Shown here: positions 1 through 9,552 of the stretch, one piece after another
Layout: the number at the start of each line of letters is the position of its first letter
Numbering within the stretch: position 1 is the stretch's first letter
Origin: Pycnococcus provasolii
Lineage: Eukaryota > Chlorophyta > Pseudoscourfieldiophyceae > Pseudoscourfieldiales
Reading direction: 5' to 3'
Assembly: GCA_049487715.1 (NCBI GenBank)
Contig: CP150566.1
Location: forward strand, 1-64,000
DNA length: 64,000 nt
The notes under the pieces: generated by a model
Seen by the model: the letters and a program-made list of their open reading frames with translations, nothing else
What the model was told of the DNA's origin: nothing
Database searches by the model: none
Program-made: the position numbers and the translations under genes

Positions 1-180
1 AACCCTAACCCTAACCCTAACCCTAACCCTAACCCTAACCCTAACCCTAACCCTAACCCTAACCCTAACCCTAACCCTAACCCTAACCCTAACCCTAACC
101 CTAACCCTAACCCTAACCCTAACCCTAACCCTAACCCTAACCCTAACCCTAACCCTAACCCTAACCCTAACCCTAACCCT
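1..180. repeat. Telomere, (AACCCT)n
   Basis: Thirty perfect AACCCT units start at base 1, so the window begins at a physical chromosome end. The C-rich strand reads inward from the left, as expected for a left telomere, and the G-strand unit is TTAGGG. Degenerate units continue to about 268. Confidence 0.97.
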
Positions 181-268
181 AATCTAAAACCCTAATTGAA
201 ACCCCTAATCCCAAACCCCCAATTATTTTCAAACCCCTAAACTCAAACCTTAACCCTAACCCTAACCC
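181..268. repeat. Degenerate telomere-proximal repeats
   Basis: Diverged CCCTAA-like units (CTAAAACCCTAATTG, AAACCCCTAATCC, then CTTAACCCTAACCC) form the transition from telomere to subtelomere. Confidence 0.8.
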
Positions 269-287
269 AAAAAAAAAGCCCCATACA

Positions 288-469
288 TTTTGGTCGGGCT
301 AGACCAAAATGGTCGGCAAAAAATCAATGGCGTTTTTTTTGCATGGGCATAACCAGTCAGATGGGGGGAGTAACGCAGGCACTTTGTTTTAGCAATACCG
401 CACAAAAAATTTTTGTCGACCATTTTGGTCGGGCTCGACCATTTTGGTCGGGCTCGACCAAAATGGTCG
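288..469. repeat. Subtelomeric palindrome cluster, CGACCA-(T/A)4-TGGTCG
   Basis: CGACCATTTTGGTCG occurs at 417-431 and 436-450, and its reverse complement CGACCAAAATGGTCG at 455-469, spaced by GGCT. A further pair lies at about 288-315. Each unit is an interrupted palindrome that can form a short hairpin. Single related half-sites (CGACCAAAA) recur near 605, 737 and 790. No coding potential is seen. Confidence 0.8.
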
Positions 470-920
470 GCAGAGGGAAGGGAGTGTTAGGGTATACACC
501 GTTCATTTTGTGAATGCAATCCTGGCAGGCATTTTATAACCATCTGCCAGCCTTGCCAGCCTAATACACACCTTTCACCAAATATAAAATGCTTTTTAAT
601 TGCATTCTTCGACCAAAAGGCCTCCGGAAACAAGGGGTACGCTGGCATTTCAGTGGCTTAATAATCCGTTTTGCCACCTTAACCTCCCATACAAGCGAAT
701 TATTAATTGAAAATACGAATTAACCGAGCAGGAGCTCGACCAAAAAACACCGTTCAAGGGAGGCTTCCATTTGAGCCTCTGGACCTTTTTGGTCGAGAAA
801 AAAAATTCCAAGGATAGTCGGGGGGGTCCCCTTACAAAAAAATGATTTATTTAATTGCAAAGGGGCGTCTCCCACTATAAAAAAATAGGCTGGCAAATCC
901 TTGGCTCCTGTAAAGGTATC

Positions 921-1024
921 TAACCCTAACCCTAACCCTAACCCTAACCCTAACCCTAACCCTAACCCTAACCCTAACCCTAACCCTAACCCTAACCCTA
1001 ACCCTAACCCTAACCCTAACCCTA
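921..1024. repeat. Interstitial telomeric repeat block
   Basis: About 17 uninterrupted CCCTAA units in the same orientation as the terminal telomere, lying about 740 bp inside it. This fits a former chromosome end that was healed, or a recombination between telomeres. Open frames here (repeated NP or RV dipeptides) are artefacts of the 6-bp repeat. Confidence 0.95.
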
Positions 1025-1075
1025 ATCCTAATTGTAACCCTAATTGTAACCCTAATTGTAACCCTAATTGCCAGG
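1025..1075. repeat. 12-bp variant repeat, CCTAATTGTAAC
   Basis: Three to four copies of CCTAATTGTAAC follow directly on the interstitial telomeric block. The unit looks like two diverged telomeric hexamers that were later amplified as a dimer. Confidence 0.8.
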
Positions 1076-2417
1076 CTGGCAGTTTGACGCACATGTTGAA
1101 AAAAAAATTTTGCCTCCGGTATGCGGCCGACCGTCGGCCAGTGTTGTGCAGAACGAAGCCAATAACAACAGCCATTTTTTTTGGCAGTTAGGTTTGATTC
1201 GAAGCACTCACTCGCGGCACGAGGTTGGTCAAATTGTTAATACTCTTAGCGGATGGCGCCGTGGGAAAATAAAATAAAAGAGAAGAGTGAAAGTTACTAT
1301 GGGGTAAAAAGTGAAGGTCCTGCCCGAGTGCGTCTCGGCGCGCTAGATCCTTCCAAGGGGAGAATAGGTCGAGAGAAAACTCCGACCTATATCCTGGTTA
1401 AAAGTCCAATGTCAAGGAGGCACCTCGACCTATTCCATATGACAATGGGTGGGAGCACTAAACCCCGCTTTTTTTGGCACTCGACCCCGCTAAGTGGAGT
1501 GGGGTGTCCTTGGACCCCGCTGGAGCGGGGTGAGCGGGGTTAGCGGGGATCAACGCACCCCACGGCACACCTCTGACCGAGGCCTCCTTGTCGTGTTTCG
1601 CACCGAACGGAAACGGGAAACAGTCTTCACTCTCAAGGAACGACACCATGTCCCTGTGCCGATACAGCTTTGCGAACTTTGCCTCGAGCTCATCGGAAAG
1701 CCATGGGAGTTGACACATCCCTGTCGCTCTCCACCCTCCTGCGCGGACCATGGCACTTCGCCCAAGCCCAACGGGGTCGAATCCCCAAAATAGCGGGGTT
1801 TAGTGAATTATTCCTATGACAATCTGTCATATGGGATTCCAAACTACCCACAGCCCTCCATCTATGTTCCAACTAACACCAGAGCCAGTGTGGAACGAGA
1901 GTCGTCCATCTTTCAATACATTATTCCTACCATCTGGGACCCATTGTTGAATGAGTCCCCATCCAACCATAAACCCTAAACTCCATCTGAACATCTCACA
2001 ACCGTCAAGGTCGGTCCTCTTCCTCGAGGACCTCTTGCATGACTACGTGCAAAACCTTTTAGTTGCGTGCGAATTACCAGAATCGTACATTGTAGAGCTT
2101 AAGTTAGCTGTGCGAGAAAAACGCTTCGCCAGAATTCGATATGACGTCGATGATGAAATCCGCGGGATTGACGGTGGCACCCATGTTGGCAGCCGTCGTG
2201 GGCACAAGTCTCCGGAAGTGCGAGATGGACGCTGCAAACAAGCAAGTCCCGCCTCGCCCAGGGGACGCCTTGCCCATTACCACCAATCGCGTGAAGAGCT
2301 CAAACACCGGGGAAAAAAAGGGGGAATCACACTAAGAATTATACTGATCATAGAAAGAGTTAAGTTAGGTTTTATTTTCTTTTTGAATCTACCCTCCCTA
2401 CCCTGCCTGTCTTGAAG
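1076..2417. other. Subtelomeric non-coding region with gene debris
   Basis: No convincing gene. Short overlapping open frames occur on both strands, none recognisable. AGCGGGGT-type repeats lie around 1487-1550. The frame at about 1951-2335 reads like weak protein-coding sequence but begins and ends arbitrarily, and may be part of a decayed gene that also includes the fragment at 2418-2657. Confidence 0.4.
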
Positions 2418-2657
2418 ATGCGTTCAAGCAAGGAGTGGCCCCCCATGAAATTAGGTCGGAGCCACAGGTCCAAGGAGGGTTCGACGCTTATGAACGTTTA
2501 TGTGTTCACCTTTGACGAGACGCAGTTTATTGCGGGCATGGCAAAACTCTTGAATTTAGACCCCTCACTCATCCGAGTGCAAGGCGTGAGTGAGGCACCT
2601 CACTCACGGCACATGCTTGACGTTATTATGTCGAACACTATGAAGAGCACGAAATAG
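2418..2657 (+). pseudogene. Possible fragment of an extracellular-matrix-type gene
   Basis: The frame encodes about 79 residues from an ATG at 2418 to a TAG at 2655-2657. The middle part (TFDETQFIAGMAKLLNLDPS followed by an IRV-type strand) has the F-x(n)-F-x2-x-LA-x-LLG-DPS-I-x-V pattern of short repeated domains seen in algal and protist surface proteins. There is no signal peptide and no continuation, so if the resemblance is real this is a remnant. It ends 6 bp before the convergent stop codon of the fucosyltransferase-like gene. This is pattern inference and weakly supported. Confidence 0.25.
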
Positions 2658-2663
2658 ATACGA

Positions 2664-4580
2664 TTACATACGCCAATTATTTGTCCATGGCCCGTCGACG
2701 CTCGAGAAGGGCGGAACCTTTTTTGCGCGCGCCGCGGCAAGCTCAAGCGCAAGTCGGCTCATGTTTGAAAGGAGATGAAGGATGAGGTAGTCGCTATGTC
2801 CGAGCAAGAGCATGTCGTATAGACTTGCCATCATTATCTTGTGACCCACGTTGCTTGCGCCATTCCAAAGGTTCTTCCGGTACTCAATCTGCTCTTTACT
2901 GTCAAAGAGCTTGCGATCAATTTCAGGCGACGAAAGGAAAACAAAGTCAAACTCCGTTGCGAAGCGTCGTGACGCGCGGATCACACTCTCGTCATCTGTT
3001 GCCAAAAACACGCGTCTCGTCTGGTAACGATCTCGAAGTGACCTGAGCTCGGGCAAGTAGCTTGCGAGACCCTTGCACCGTCCCTTTCGTGCCGTCGTGT
3101 GGCACGCGTCGCCATGACGTACGTGCACTCCAATGATCGGCGAGACGAATCCAATTTTCCGCTTCACCTCTTCCAGTCGAAGCAGCGCGTCCGTATCGCG
3201 ATTCATTTTGACAAGAGCAGCGACCGTGGCTGTGCGCCACCAGAAAAGGCCCTGTGTCTGAAACTTCTTCGGAACGCGCTTGAAGTGGCTCACGTCATCG
3301 CACCACTTGCCAATCGCACAGCGGTTCGGGTGGGCACGAGGACCGGAGTACCCACGATACTTCGTGCGCTCGCGACGCTTCAAGTCCAAGCAGCTGCCAC
3401 CAGCGACGGGGCCGAGATAGCAGTCCATGTCGCCGAGCATTCCCTTGTCCTTGCAGTACTTCGTGCCGGCGTAGTTCAAGCGGCCGGAGAAGACGAAGGG
3501 TCTCTGCCGCTCGTGGGCGAGCGCAAGGTATCCACTTGCGAAGTGAAGACTGCTTGCAAGTCCCGCACCTTTCGCCTGCGCGCCGATGAGACCATCACGT
3601 ACATCGGCGCGGCTGCACGAGCTTTTTGGATTTTGCACCGCGTGCAACTCGGACATTGCGGTATCCCAGAGGCTGCCAGCATTCCAGCGCGCATCGAGCG
3701 TGTCGAGGCGCTTCGGAAGTGGGAAATACCGCCAGTCACGGTTGATGTCTGTGCCACAATCCTCCTCGCCCACACGTTCGGGTGAACAGCGGCAGCGCTG
3801 CCCTGAGCAGCCAGAACCGTGACAAGTGCACGTGCCACCGGCACACGTGCTCGGCGAGCAGAGCGACATTGCAGTGTCACGAACGAACACCTTCACCTCG
3901 GTGACGGCCAGACGCCTTGCGTTGCCCGGAAGCGACACGCGCACGTAACGGGCCGTCTCGGAGACGTGGTCCCAGAAGAACACCGAGCGCGGTGACGTGT
4001 ACTTGCGGCTTGACACGGCGTTTCGTTCTCCGCGTGCGCCTGCGTTATCCCCGGGGCTCATCAGCTCGACAACGAGCGGCTTGCTGGAGCCGACGAAGAT
4101 CTCCTCGCACTTCGCGTCCCCAAACTTGAGGTTGTCGCAGCGTCGTTTGGGAAGCCAAACCTCCACGGCGGCGATGAGGTGCGCCTGCCCAACGTCCACC
4201 TCGATAAATGGATCTGACTCAACTTTCGTAGAAGCAGTCGTGCCATCCTCGCCGTAGAAGCCGTGTGTCACGCGATCAACGGCGCGGCTTGCCATAGCTC
4301 GGCCGGCAGTCGAGCTCATGTACGCCTCCTTGGCTACGTTGACGTGTTCTCCTTCATAGTACACCGGCCGCAAGGTGTCCGCCAGTTGCGCCGACGCGTT
4401 GTCCGGCGGATCGTGCACGCTGCCCGACGACTTGTAGAGGAACGCGCTTGCAGTGCACTGCACGAGAGCCAGTGATAGGACAGCTCGTGCAAGCTTGTCG
4501 CCGTAGCCTAATAAGCGTCTCCCAGCCTTGAAATGCTGTCGTTGTCGTGCTGTCGTGACGGAGGATGGTGATCCCGCCAT
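2664..4580 (-). CDS. Secretory-pathway fucosyltransferase-like protein with F5/8C-like domain
   Basis: 638 residues from an ATG at 4580. A hydrophobic segment at residues 30-47 is a likely signal anchor, as in type II Golgi glycosyltransferases. Residues 60-235 resemble a discoidin/F5/8C lectin fold (FIEVDVGQAHLIAAVEVW early, RYVRVSLPG late). A short Cys-rich linker (about 240-270) follows. The C-terminal part carries IGVHVRHGDAC near residue 487 and VFLATDDESVI, the arrangement of GDP-fucose-dependent GT-B enzymes such as the alpha-1,6-fucosyltransferase (GT23) family. The predicted role is fucosylation of secreted glycans. The acceptor and linkage cannot be read from sequence. It is divergent from the CC2D2A gene, with a 356-bp shared promoter. 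The lectin-like domain fused to the enzyme is unusual. Confidence 0.75.
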   Translation of the reverse strand: MAGSPSSVTTARQRQHFKAGRRLLGYGDKLARAVLSLALVQCTASAFLYKSSGSVHDPPDNASAQLADTLRPVYYEGEHVNVAKEAYMSSTAGRAMASRAVDRVTHGFYGEDGTTASTKVESDPFIEVDVGQAHLIAAVEVWLPKRRCDNLKFGDAKCEEIFVGSSKPLVVELMSPGDNAGARGERNAVSSRKYTSPRSVFFWDHVSETARYVRVSLPGNARRLAVTEVKVFVRDTAMSLCSPSTCAGGTCTCHGSGCSGQRCRCSPERVGEEDCGTDINRDWRYFPLPKRLDTLDARWNAGSLWDTAMSELHAVQNPKSSCSRADVRDGLIGAQAKGAGLASSLHFASGYLALAHERQRPFVFSGRLNYAGTKYCKDKGMLGDMDCYLGPVAGGSCLDLKRRERTKYRGYSGPRAHPNRCAIGKWCDDVSHFKRVPKKFQTQGLFWWRTATVAALVKMNRDTDALLRLEEVKRKIGFVSPIIGVHVRHGDACHTTARKGRCKGLASYLPELRSLRDRYQTRRVFLATDDESVIRASRRFATEFDFVFLSSPEIDRKLFDSKEQIEYRKNLWNGASNVGHKIMMASLYDMLLLGHSDYLILHLLSNMSRLALELAAARAKKVPPFSSVDGPWTNNWRM

Positions 4581-4936
4581 CTCTCTCTAACTTATCGATC
4601 TGCCGCCAGAATCCTTCGAAGACAGGAGAGAGAGAGAGAGAGAGAGAGAGAGTGTGCGCGAAGTTACCTACTACCCTAATCAAGGTAGTATTACCAAGGG
4701 GAGATGAGTCTATTTCCCCTTGGTGCAACAGTGCATCCCCATGTCGACGTCTCTGCTCGTTTTCTCAAAGGGAGGGAGCGAGGAATTGAAGTTTCGCGCC
4801 CCAGGGGAACTCGTCGTTTGTTTTCCCCCCAGTTCAAATCCAAAGCAAACTATTCCCCACTCCCCGGGCGGGGGGGTGCCTGCCCAACTTCCCTCCAAAG
4901 GGCCTGCTGTCCCGGAACGCACTTGCGCACGTGGAA
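4581..4936. promoter_or_regulatory. Divergent promoter with (GA)n tract and inverted repeat
   Basis: This is the region between two divergently transcribed genes. It contains a (GA)n microsatellite at about 4625-4652, a CCCTAA-like site near 4672, and an inverted repeat with arms ACCAAGGGGA (4693-4702) and TCCCCTTGGT (4715-4724). No TATA box is evident. Confidence 0.5.
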
Positions 4937-7900
4937 ATGGCCGCCACCTTCAACGCCGCTTCCATCTCAGTGCCGGCCATGCAGACACGTGGTCCGACCA
5001 ATAATAATAACGTAATGGTCGCGCAGCCTGCTCTACCGCCCTTGCCTCCAACGCAGACGCAGACGCAGCAGCTTGGGCCAGCAGACCAAACACACACGCA
5101 GGGCGATGCGGCCGCTTCTCCACCAAAGCCGACGGAGGAGGGCAGTGATGCGAACGCAAACAACTTGCTAGACCAGACTTGCACGAATGTCGCACTCGCC
5201 GTGCCAGGTCCGTTCGAAGGACTGTGCGACCTCTGCGTGGGTGATGCGTGCTGCTACGACCACCGAAACTGGAGGACGAGGGCAGAGGTGCGGATAGGCA
5301 GAGTCGACGTGTTCGCGCAGTCCGCCGTTCTTGCAAGGCGCGTCTACAGGTTGACGAGTCGACCTGACACTGCACCAGCCGCACCTTTGGACGGAGGCAT
5401 CGTCGCGCCACGCCCCGCGGTGCCTTCGTGGCGACTTCGCGCCTTCGAAAGGCGGCTCTTGAGCAAAGACGCACAGGCCGCAGGTGTGGATGCTGCAGGC
5501 GATTCGGTGCTTCCTCCCCAGTGGTTCGAGTCGCGAGATGGCATAGCCGCGGCTGTCGCACTCTCTGACCCCGTGATTCCGGGTGGCGCGCGAAGGCCGA
5601 ACCACCGCGTGGATCCGAACGCAAGCTACTTTCAGACGGAGCCTGCCAGCCCAGACGACGCTTTCGCCGCCGATGGGACGCGTCGCACGTATAGTCTCGA
5701 AGTGAACGTTGCGCGAGTCGAGTTCCACCTACACGCCGACATGAGCGAGGAGGATTTCCACGCGCAGGCGCTCCTCCGCATGTACCGCGACGTGCTGCGC
5801 CGCGAACGCGCAGGGCTAATCGATTTTCACCAGCGACGCGTCACGGCCCTGCTTACCAACCTTGAGGCTGCGCTGTCTGCCGCGTCGCGACTTCGCAGGC
5901 CCGGCTCAGAGCGTCGATTCGCGGAGCTCGTCCGTCGACGTCTTGCTCAGGTGGAGCGAGAGGTGGTGAGCGCTATCGAGCTTCGCGATGCCGCGATTCG
6001 TGAGCACGTCAACGGCATTGCTGCTCTCCAGAGGCACTACGCCGCCGTGCAGTCTGCAAGGCAGAGGCAGGGGTACCAGGCAACGGGAATTTACCTCGAG
6101 ATGCAGCGCGCACCGCCACGTGACACCGCTTCGCGTGATGCGGATGCTAGGCTAGAAGAGCGCATTGCGGTTGTTGAGGAGCAGGTGGCGCTTTATGACG
6201 CAGATGCGACGAAGGTGGAGACGTTTGTTGCTGACGAGGCGCGATTGAAGTCGGCCCTCGCCGACGCCACAAATGATGAGGCGGAGGTGCTGCGCCGCAC
6301 GCTAGCCTCTCACCAACCGCCCACATTTGCACCGTTCGATGCCGTGGCGGCTGTGAGCCGCGCTAAACAGCCCATGGCGCGCCGTTGGGCGGCCACCGAC
6401 CCTTCGTTGGCAACGACGACGCGCTTGCCGGTAGATCCGCACGCGAACGGCATTGCGGTGGTCGGCGACGCGCCTATGGGATCCGCTGTCCCGGCAGCGG
6501 AGACGCGTCGACGCGCGGCGCTTGCGAGACGACGGTACTCCGCGCGTCTCATCGTTGACGGTGCGTACAGAGGACTTGCCACGGAAGCCAGGTCTCTGGA
6601 AGCGTCTGGATTCGCCGTGGACTTTGGGTGCACTTTTTCTCTGCGTGTCGAGCAGTGGCCCACGGATCTACGGCTTCGCATCGTCGAGCGAGGGCTTGCG
6701 TTAGAGACGGCTGTGGCTGAGATTCAACTTCGCATTCCGGGCGAGGATGGAGACGATAATCGAATGCTTGCGGATCCGAGCCCCGTCGCATACGACTTCA
6801 TTCAAGCGCATGGCAGCCGCATAAGCCAGCCTTGGCTCCAAACGGACATGAACACAGCGGCCGTACCACACGGGGCTGCTTTTTGTCGTCTATCGTGGAT
6901 CGCGGATGAAGATGGCGACGACGGAAGCTCTGTCGCCACCCACGGCAGTGCGGCAAATGCTCGGACGGGTGATCCGGAGAAGGCGCCATCGCTTGCACCG
7001 CCGCGCGTTGGCGTCACGCCGTCGGGAGGCCGCCCTGCATCGCAACGAAGTGCCACGGCAGCGCAGCTGAAGAGATGGCTTCGTGACTACCCTCTTGACA
7101 TGGCGAATCCGCGGGATGTTGAGCTCGCGAGGCTTCTGAGAGAATACGACGGAAGCCCACCGCCCACGAGTATGGGACGCGATGTGCATCGGCTCAACAC
7201 GATTTCTGGTGCAACGCTTGGCGAGCCGAAGTCGCGTCGCGCGTTGCTTATCCGCCGCCGCTGGGAGCGATTTCTTCGTGGCGCAGGCGATCGCATTGGG
7301 CTTCTGGAGCAAGCCGTGCCTGCAGGAGAGCGGGACATTGACGCTTTTCTTGCTGAGGCGGAGGCAAGTGACAATCTCATGCAGCTCAACACCGAGCTCG
7401 ACGGCGTGGATGCGTACTCCGGCGAAGTGCTTGGGCAGCGCAGAAGCCTGCGCGATGCCATGCGCTCTCGAATTCGCCGTGCAATACACGACCCGAGATC
7501 TGCAGCATCGGTGCGGTCGAACAAGATCGTGTCGTTCGAAGATGTCGTGAAGGACGTTCAGCTGCCAGCCATTACACTCGACCTTCAGTTCCTGCTCGAT
7601 CTGCTGGCTCCAAAGCGCAAGTTGAGGCCAAAGCGCGTGACGAAGCGTGCGCAGGCAACGCACCCGGACAAACTTTCGATCTTGGTATCCATCAACAAGG
7701 CGCTATTCCTTCCCCAGCGTATTCAAGCTGATGAATCGTTGCCGTCGCCGTCGCCGTCAAATGGACGCGTTCTCAGCACATTCGTGGAGATTACGTTCCA
7801 AGGCAAAACGCGACGAACGCGAATCGCGCATGGAAACGAGCCAATGTGGAATGAACAAATTGAGATTCCCTTCCAACCGGCAGATGGGCGGTATGGCCCG

Positions 7901-9439
7901 GACAGCTTGCGGCGCAGCCACGAGCCACTGACTTTGGTGGTAATGGACGAGGTGGTGTACGAGCGTGGCAATGACGAGTCTGTCGACGCGAGGAATGACA
8001 TGGAGGAGGGTGGTCAAGAGTTTTCGGCAATGAATCGTCAGCGTATCAGAAAGCAATTCATAGGGTCCACGCAGATTACCTTTGGCGGCATCTATCGTAC
8101 CGGTGTGATTGATGGAGCCCTGCGCCTTGACATGCCGTTAGTTCTGTCTGGATACAAGCAATCTCGGCATCACCCAGTACTGGTCGTTCACGCGACGATC
8201 AGCCCGCTCTTGAAGTCGCCGCCGCCCGTTCCTGCGGCACGACTTTCCGGCGGCGATCAGGAGGATTTGATTGCACACGTGAAGGCCTGGACGGAGCGCA
8301 CGAGTGCGCTCAAGCAGTGCGCCGGACGTCGTGTCGTTGCGAGCGCGCTTGACACCAATGGCAGGCATGTGCTTTTGCCTCGCTACCTTGCGCCCGTCTC
8401 GGCGCCCCCTGGATTACTGGACGACATCGAGGGGGGACCTTCAGGCAATCGCGCCATGCTCGAGATGCTTCGCTTCGTCTCTCTGATTCCTTACGATGAC
8501 GACGCGTCGATCACAGGTGGCCTGGCCGACGACATCTTCATGACAAGCTCGGAGTTTCTGAGCATTTCGAGCGGCGACCAGGAGGAGCACACACTGCTGC
8601 TTGCGTCGATGTTCCTTAGCGTTGGTGTCGACGCGATGGTGGTCATGGGCGCGAGTGTTTGGGACGCCGACTCCAACTTCGTACTTACGTTCGGTCCAGC
8701 GGGAACGGGTGCGCTTAGCCCCGAGGGTATGCCCCGCGTCTGGAATGCAAGCCGAGGCTGGGTGAAGCCCATTCGCGATCCCCAGAGCCAGGTGACCAAC
8801 GTCAGCGTTGTCTTCAACGCGTCGAATGTCTGGGCGAATATTCAGCCGACGAGTGATCTTTGGAACTTGGACATGACTTTCACTAATTCGACCAAGTGGA
8901 GTGCACTGTTTGCCGACTCCGCGGTGCCACGCATTGCTCCCGTGCAGGCGCCAGTTGCGTACTCGCCTCTGCGCCGCGAATTTTACCTGGACATCGAGCA
9001 GCGCGTTGAGCGCGAGGTGATGGAGACGATCCGCGACGTCCGTAGGCTGAAGCCGACGTACATGAACCGCAACTGCTCGCTAGTTCTGAAAAAGCTCGCA
9101 ATGGAGCTCGAGCAAAACCACGCGCTCGTCGGCTTAAGGGAGAGGGATATGAAGCCACTCGAGGAGGTGCACGCCGCAGCGCTGTCTAAGTTCCAGAGAA
9201 GTGGTGTGCAGATGAGCAGCGTGCAGATCTGCAAGCCTTTCGTGAAAATGGAGTCTATTCGAGAAGCCGTGGTGAACACCGGAATCGCAATCGACCATGG
9301 GATGGACGTCGAGTTTTCCGTAGGCGTTCACGTGCGACCTTATCCCCACAGGTTTGTATGCGCAATCTGGGTGTACATTGTGGCACTCTACAGGGTGGAC
9401 CAGCCGCACAATTTTTCGTCACCACCACCGCCGCAGTAG
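4937..9439 (+). CDS. CC2D2A: CC2D2A-like ciliary transition-zone protein
   Basis: 1500 residues in one exon. The ATG at 4937 is used because the frame opens two codons earlier at a GTG. Order of parts: a disordered Pro/Gln-rich N-terminus; a charged, probably coiled-coil middle (about 270-470 and 690-870); a C2 domain (about 910-1070, starting KLSILVSINKALFLPQ and including GKTRRTRIAHGNEPMWNEQI); a transglutaminase-like segment (about 1180-1320) with the LLASMFLSVGVDAMVVMG pattern; and a C-terminal tail ending in VHVRPYPHRFVCAIWVYIVA. This order and the terminal motif match CC2D2A (MKS6), an MKS-module protein of the ciliary transition zone. The full length implies that the organism makes cilia or flagella. 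Confidence 0.88.
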   Translation: MAATFNAASISVPAMQTRGPTNNNNVMVAQPALPPLPPTQTQTQQLGPADQTHTQGDAAASPPKPTEEGSDANANNLLDQTCTNVALAVPGPFEGLCDLCVGDACCYDHRNWRTRAEVRIGRVDVFAQSAVLARRVYRLTSRPDTAPAAPLDGGIVAPRPAVPSWRLRAFERRLLSKDAQAAGVDAAGDSVLPPQWFESRDGIAAAVALSDPVIPGGARRPNHRVDPNASYFQTEPASPDDAFAADGTRRTYSLEVNVARVEFHLHADMSEEDFHAQALLRMYRDVLRRERAGLIDFHQRRVTALLTNLEAALSAASRLRRPGSERRFAELVRRRLAQVEREVVSAIELRDAAIREHVNGIAALQRHYAAVQSARQRQGYQATGIYLEMQRAPPRDTASRDADARLEERIAVVEEQVALYDADATKVETFVADEARLKSALADATNDEAEVLRRTLASHQPPTFAPFDAVAAVSRAKQPMARRWAATDPSLATTTRLPVDPHANGIAVVGDAPMGSAVPAAETRRRAALARRRYSARLIVDGAYRGLATEARSLEASGFAVDFGCTFSLRVEQWPTDLRLRIVERGLALETAVAEIQLRIPGEDGDDNRMLADPSPVAYDFIQAHGSRISQPWLQTDMNTAAVPHGAAFCRLSWIADEDGDDGSSVATHGSAANARTGDPEKAPSLAPPRVGVTPSGGRPASQRSATAAQLKRWLRDYPLDMANPRDVELARLLREYDGSPPPTSMGRDVHRLNTISGATLGEPKSRRALLIRRRWERFLRGAGDRIGLLEQAVPAGERDIDAFLAEAEASDNLMQLNTELDGVDAYSGEVLGQRRSLRDAMRSRIRRAIHDPRSAASVRSNKIVSFEDVVKDVQLPAITLDLQFLLDLLAPKRKLRPKRVTKRAQATHPDKLSILVSINKALFLPQRIQADESLPSPSPSNGRVLSTFVEITFQGKTRRTRIAHGNEPMWNEQIEIPFQPADGRYGPDSLRRSHEPLTLVVMDEVVYERGNDESVDARNDMEEGGQEFSAMNRQRIRKQFIGSTQITFGGIYRTGVIDGALRLDMPLVLSGYKQSRHHPVLVVHATISPLLKSPPPVPAARLSGGDQEDLIAHVKAWTERTSALKQCAGRRVVASALDTNGRHVLLPRYLAPVSAPPGLLDDIEGGPSGNRAMLEMLRFVSLIPYDDDASITGGLADDIFMTSSEFLSISSGDQEEHTLLLASMFLSVGVDAMVVMGASVWDADSNFVLTFGPAGTGALSPEGMPRVWNASRGWVKPIRDPQSQVTNVSVVFNASNVWANIQPTSDLWNLDMTFTNSTKWSALFADSAVPRIAPVQAPVAYSPLRREFYLDIEQRVEREVMETIRDVRRLKPTYMNRNCSLVLKKLAMELEQNHALVGLRERDMKPLEEVHAAALSKFQRSGVQMSSVQICKPFVKMESIREAVVNTGIAIDHGMDVEFSVGVHVRPYPHRFVCAIWVYIVALYRVDQPHNFSSPPPPQ

Positions 9440-9552
9440 CGTTTTGATGAAAAGAAACGAAAGAAGAAACGAAAGAAAGAGAGAGAAAAAAAGAGTAATA
9501 CGAAATACGAAAAACATTCTCACAAATACATCTGCCATGCTATGTTACTGTC

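Noticed and set aside
901-1191. Open frame of repeated NP dipeptides (and RV or GL repeats on the other frames)
   Set aside because: Made entirely of telomeric hexamers; no coding function.
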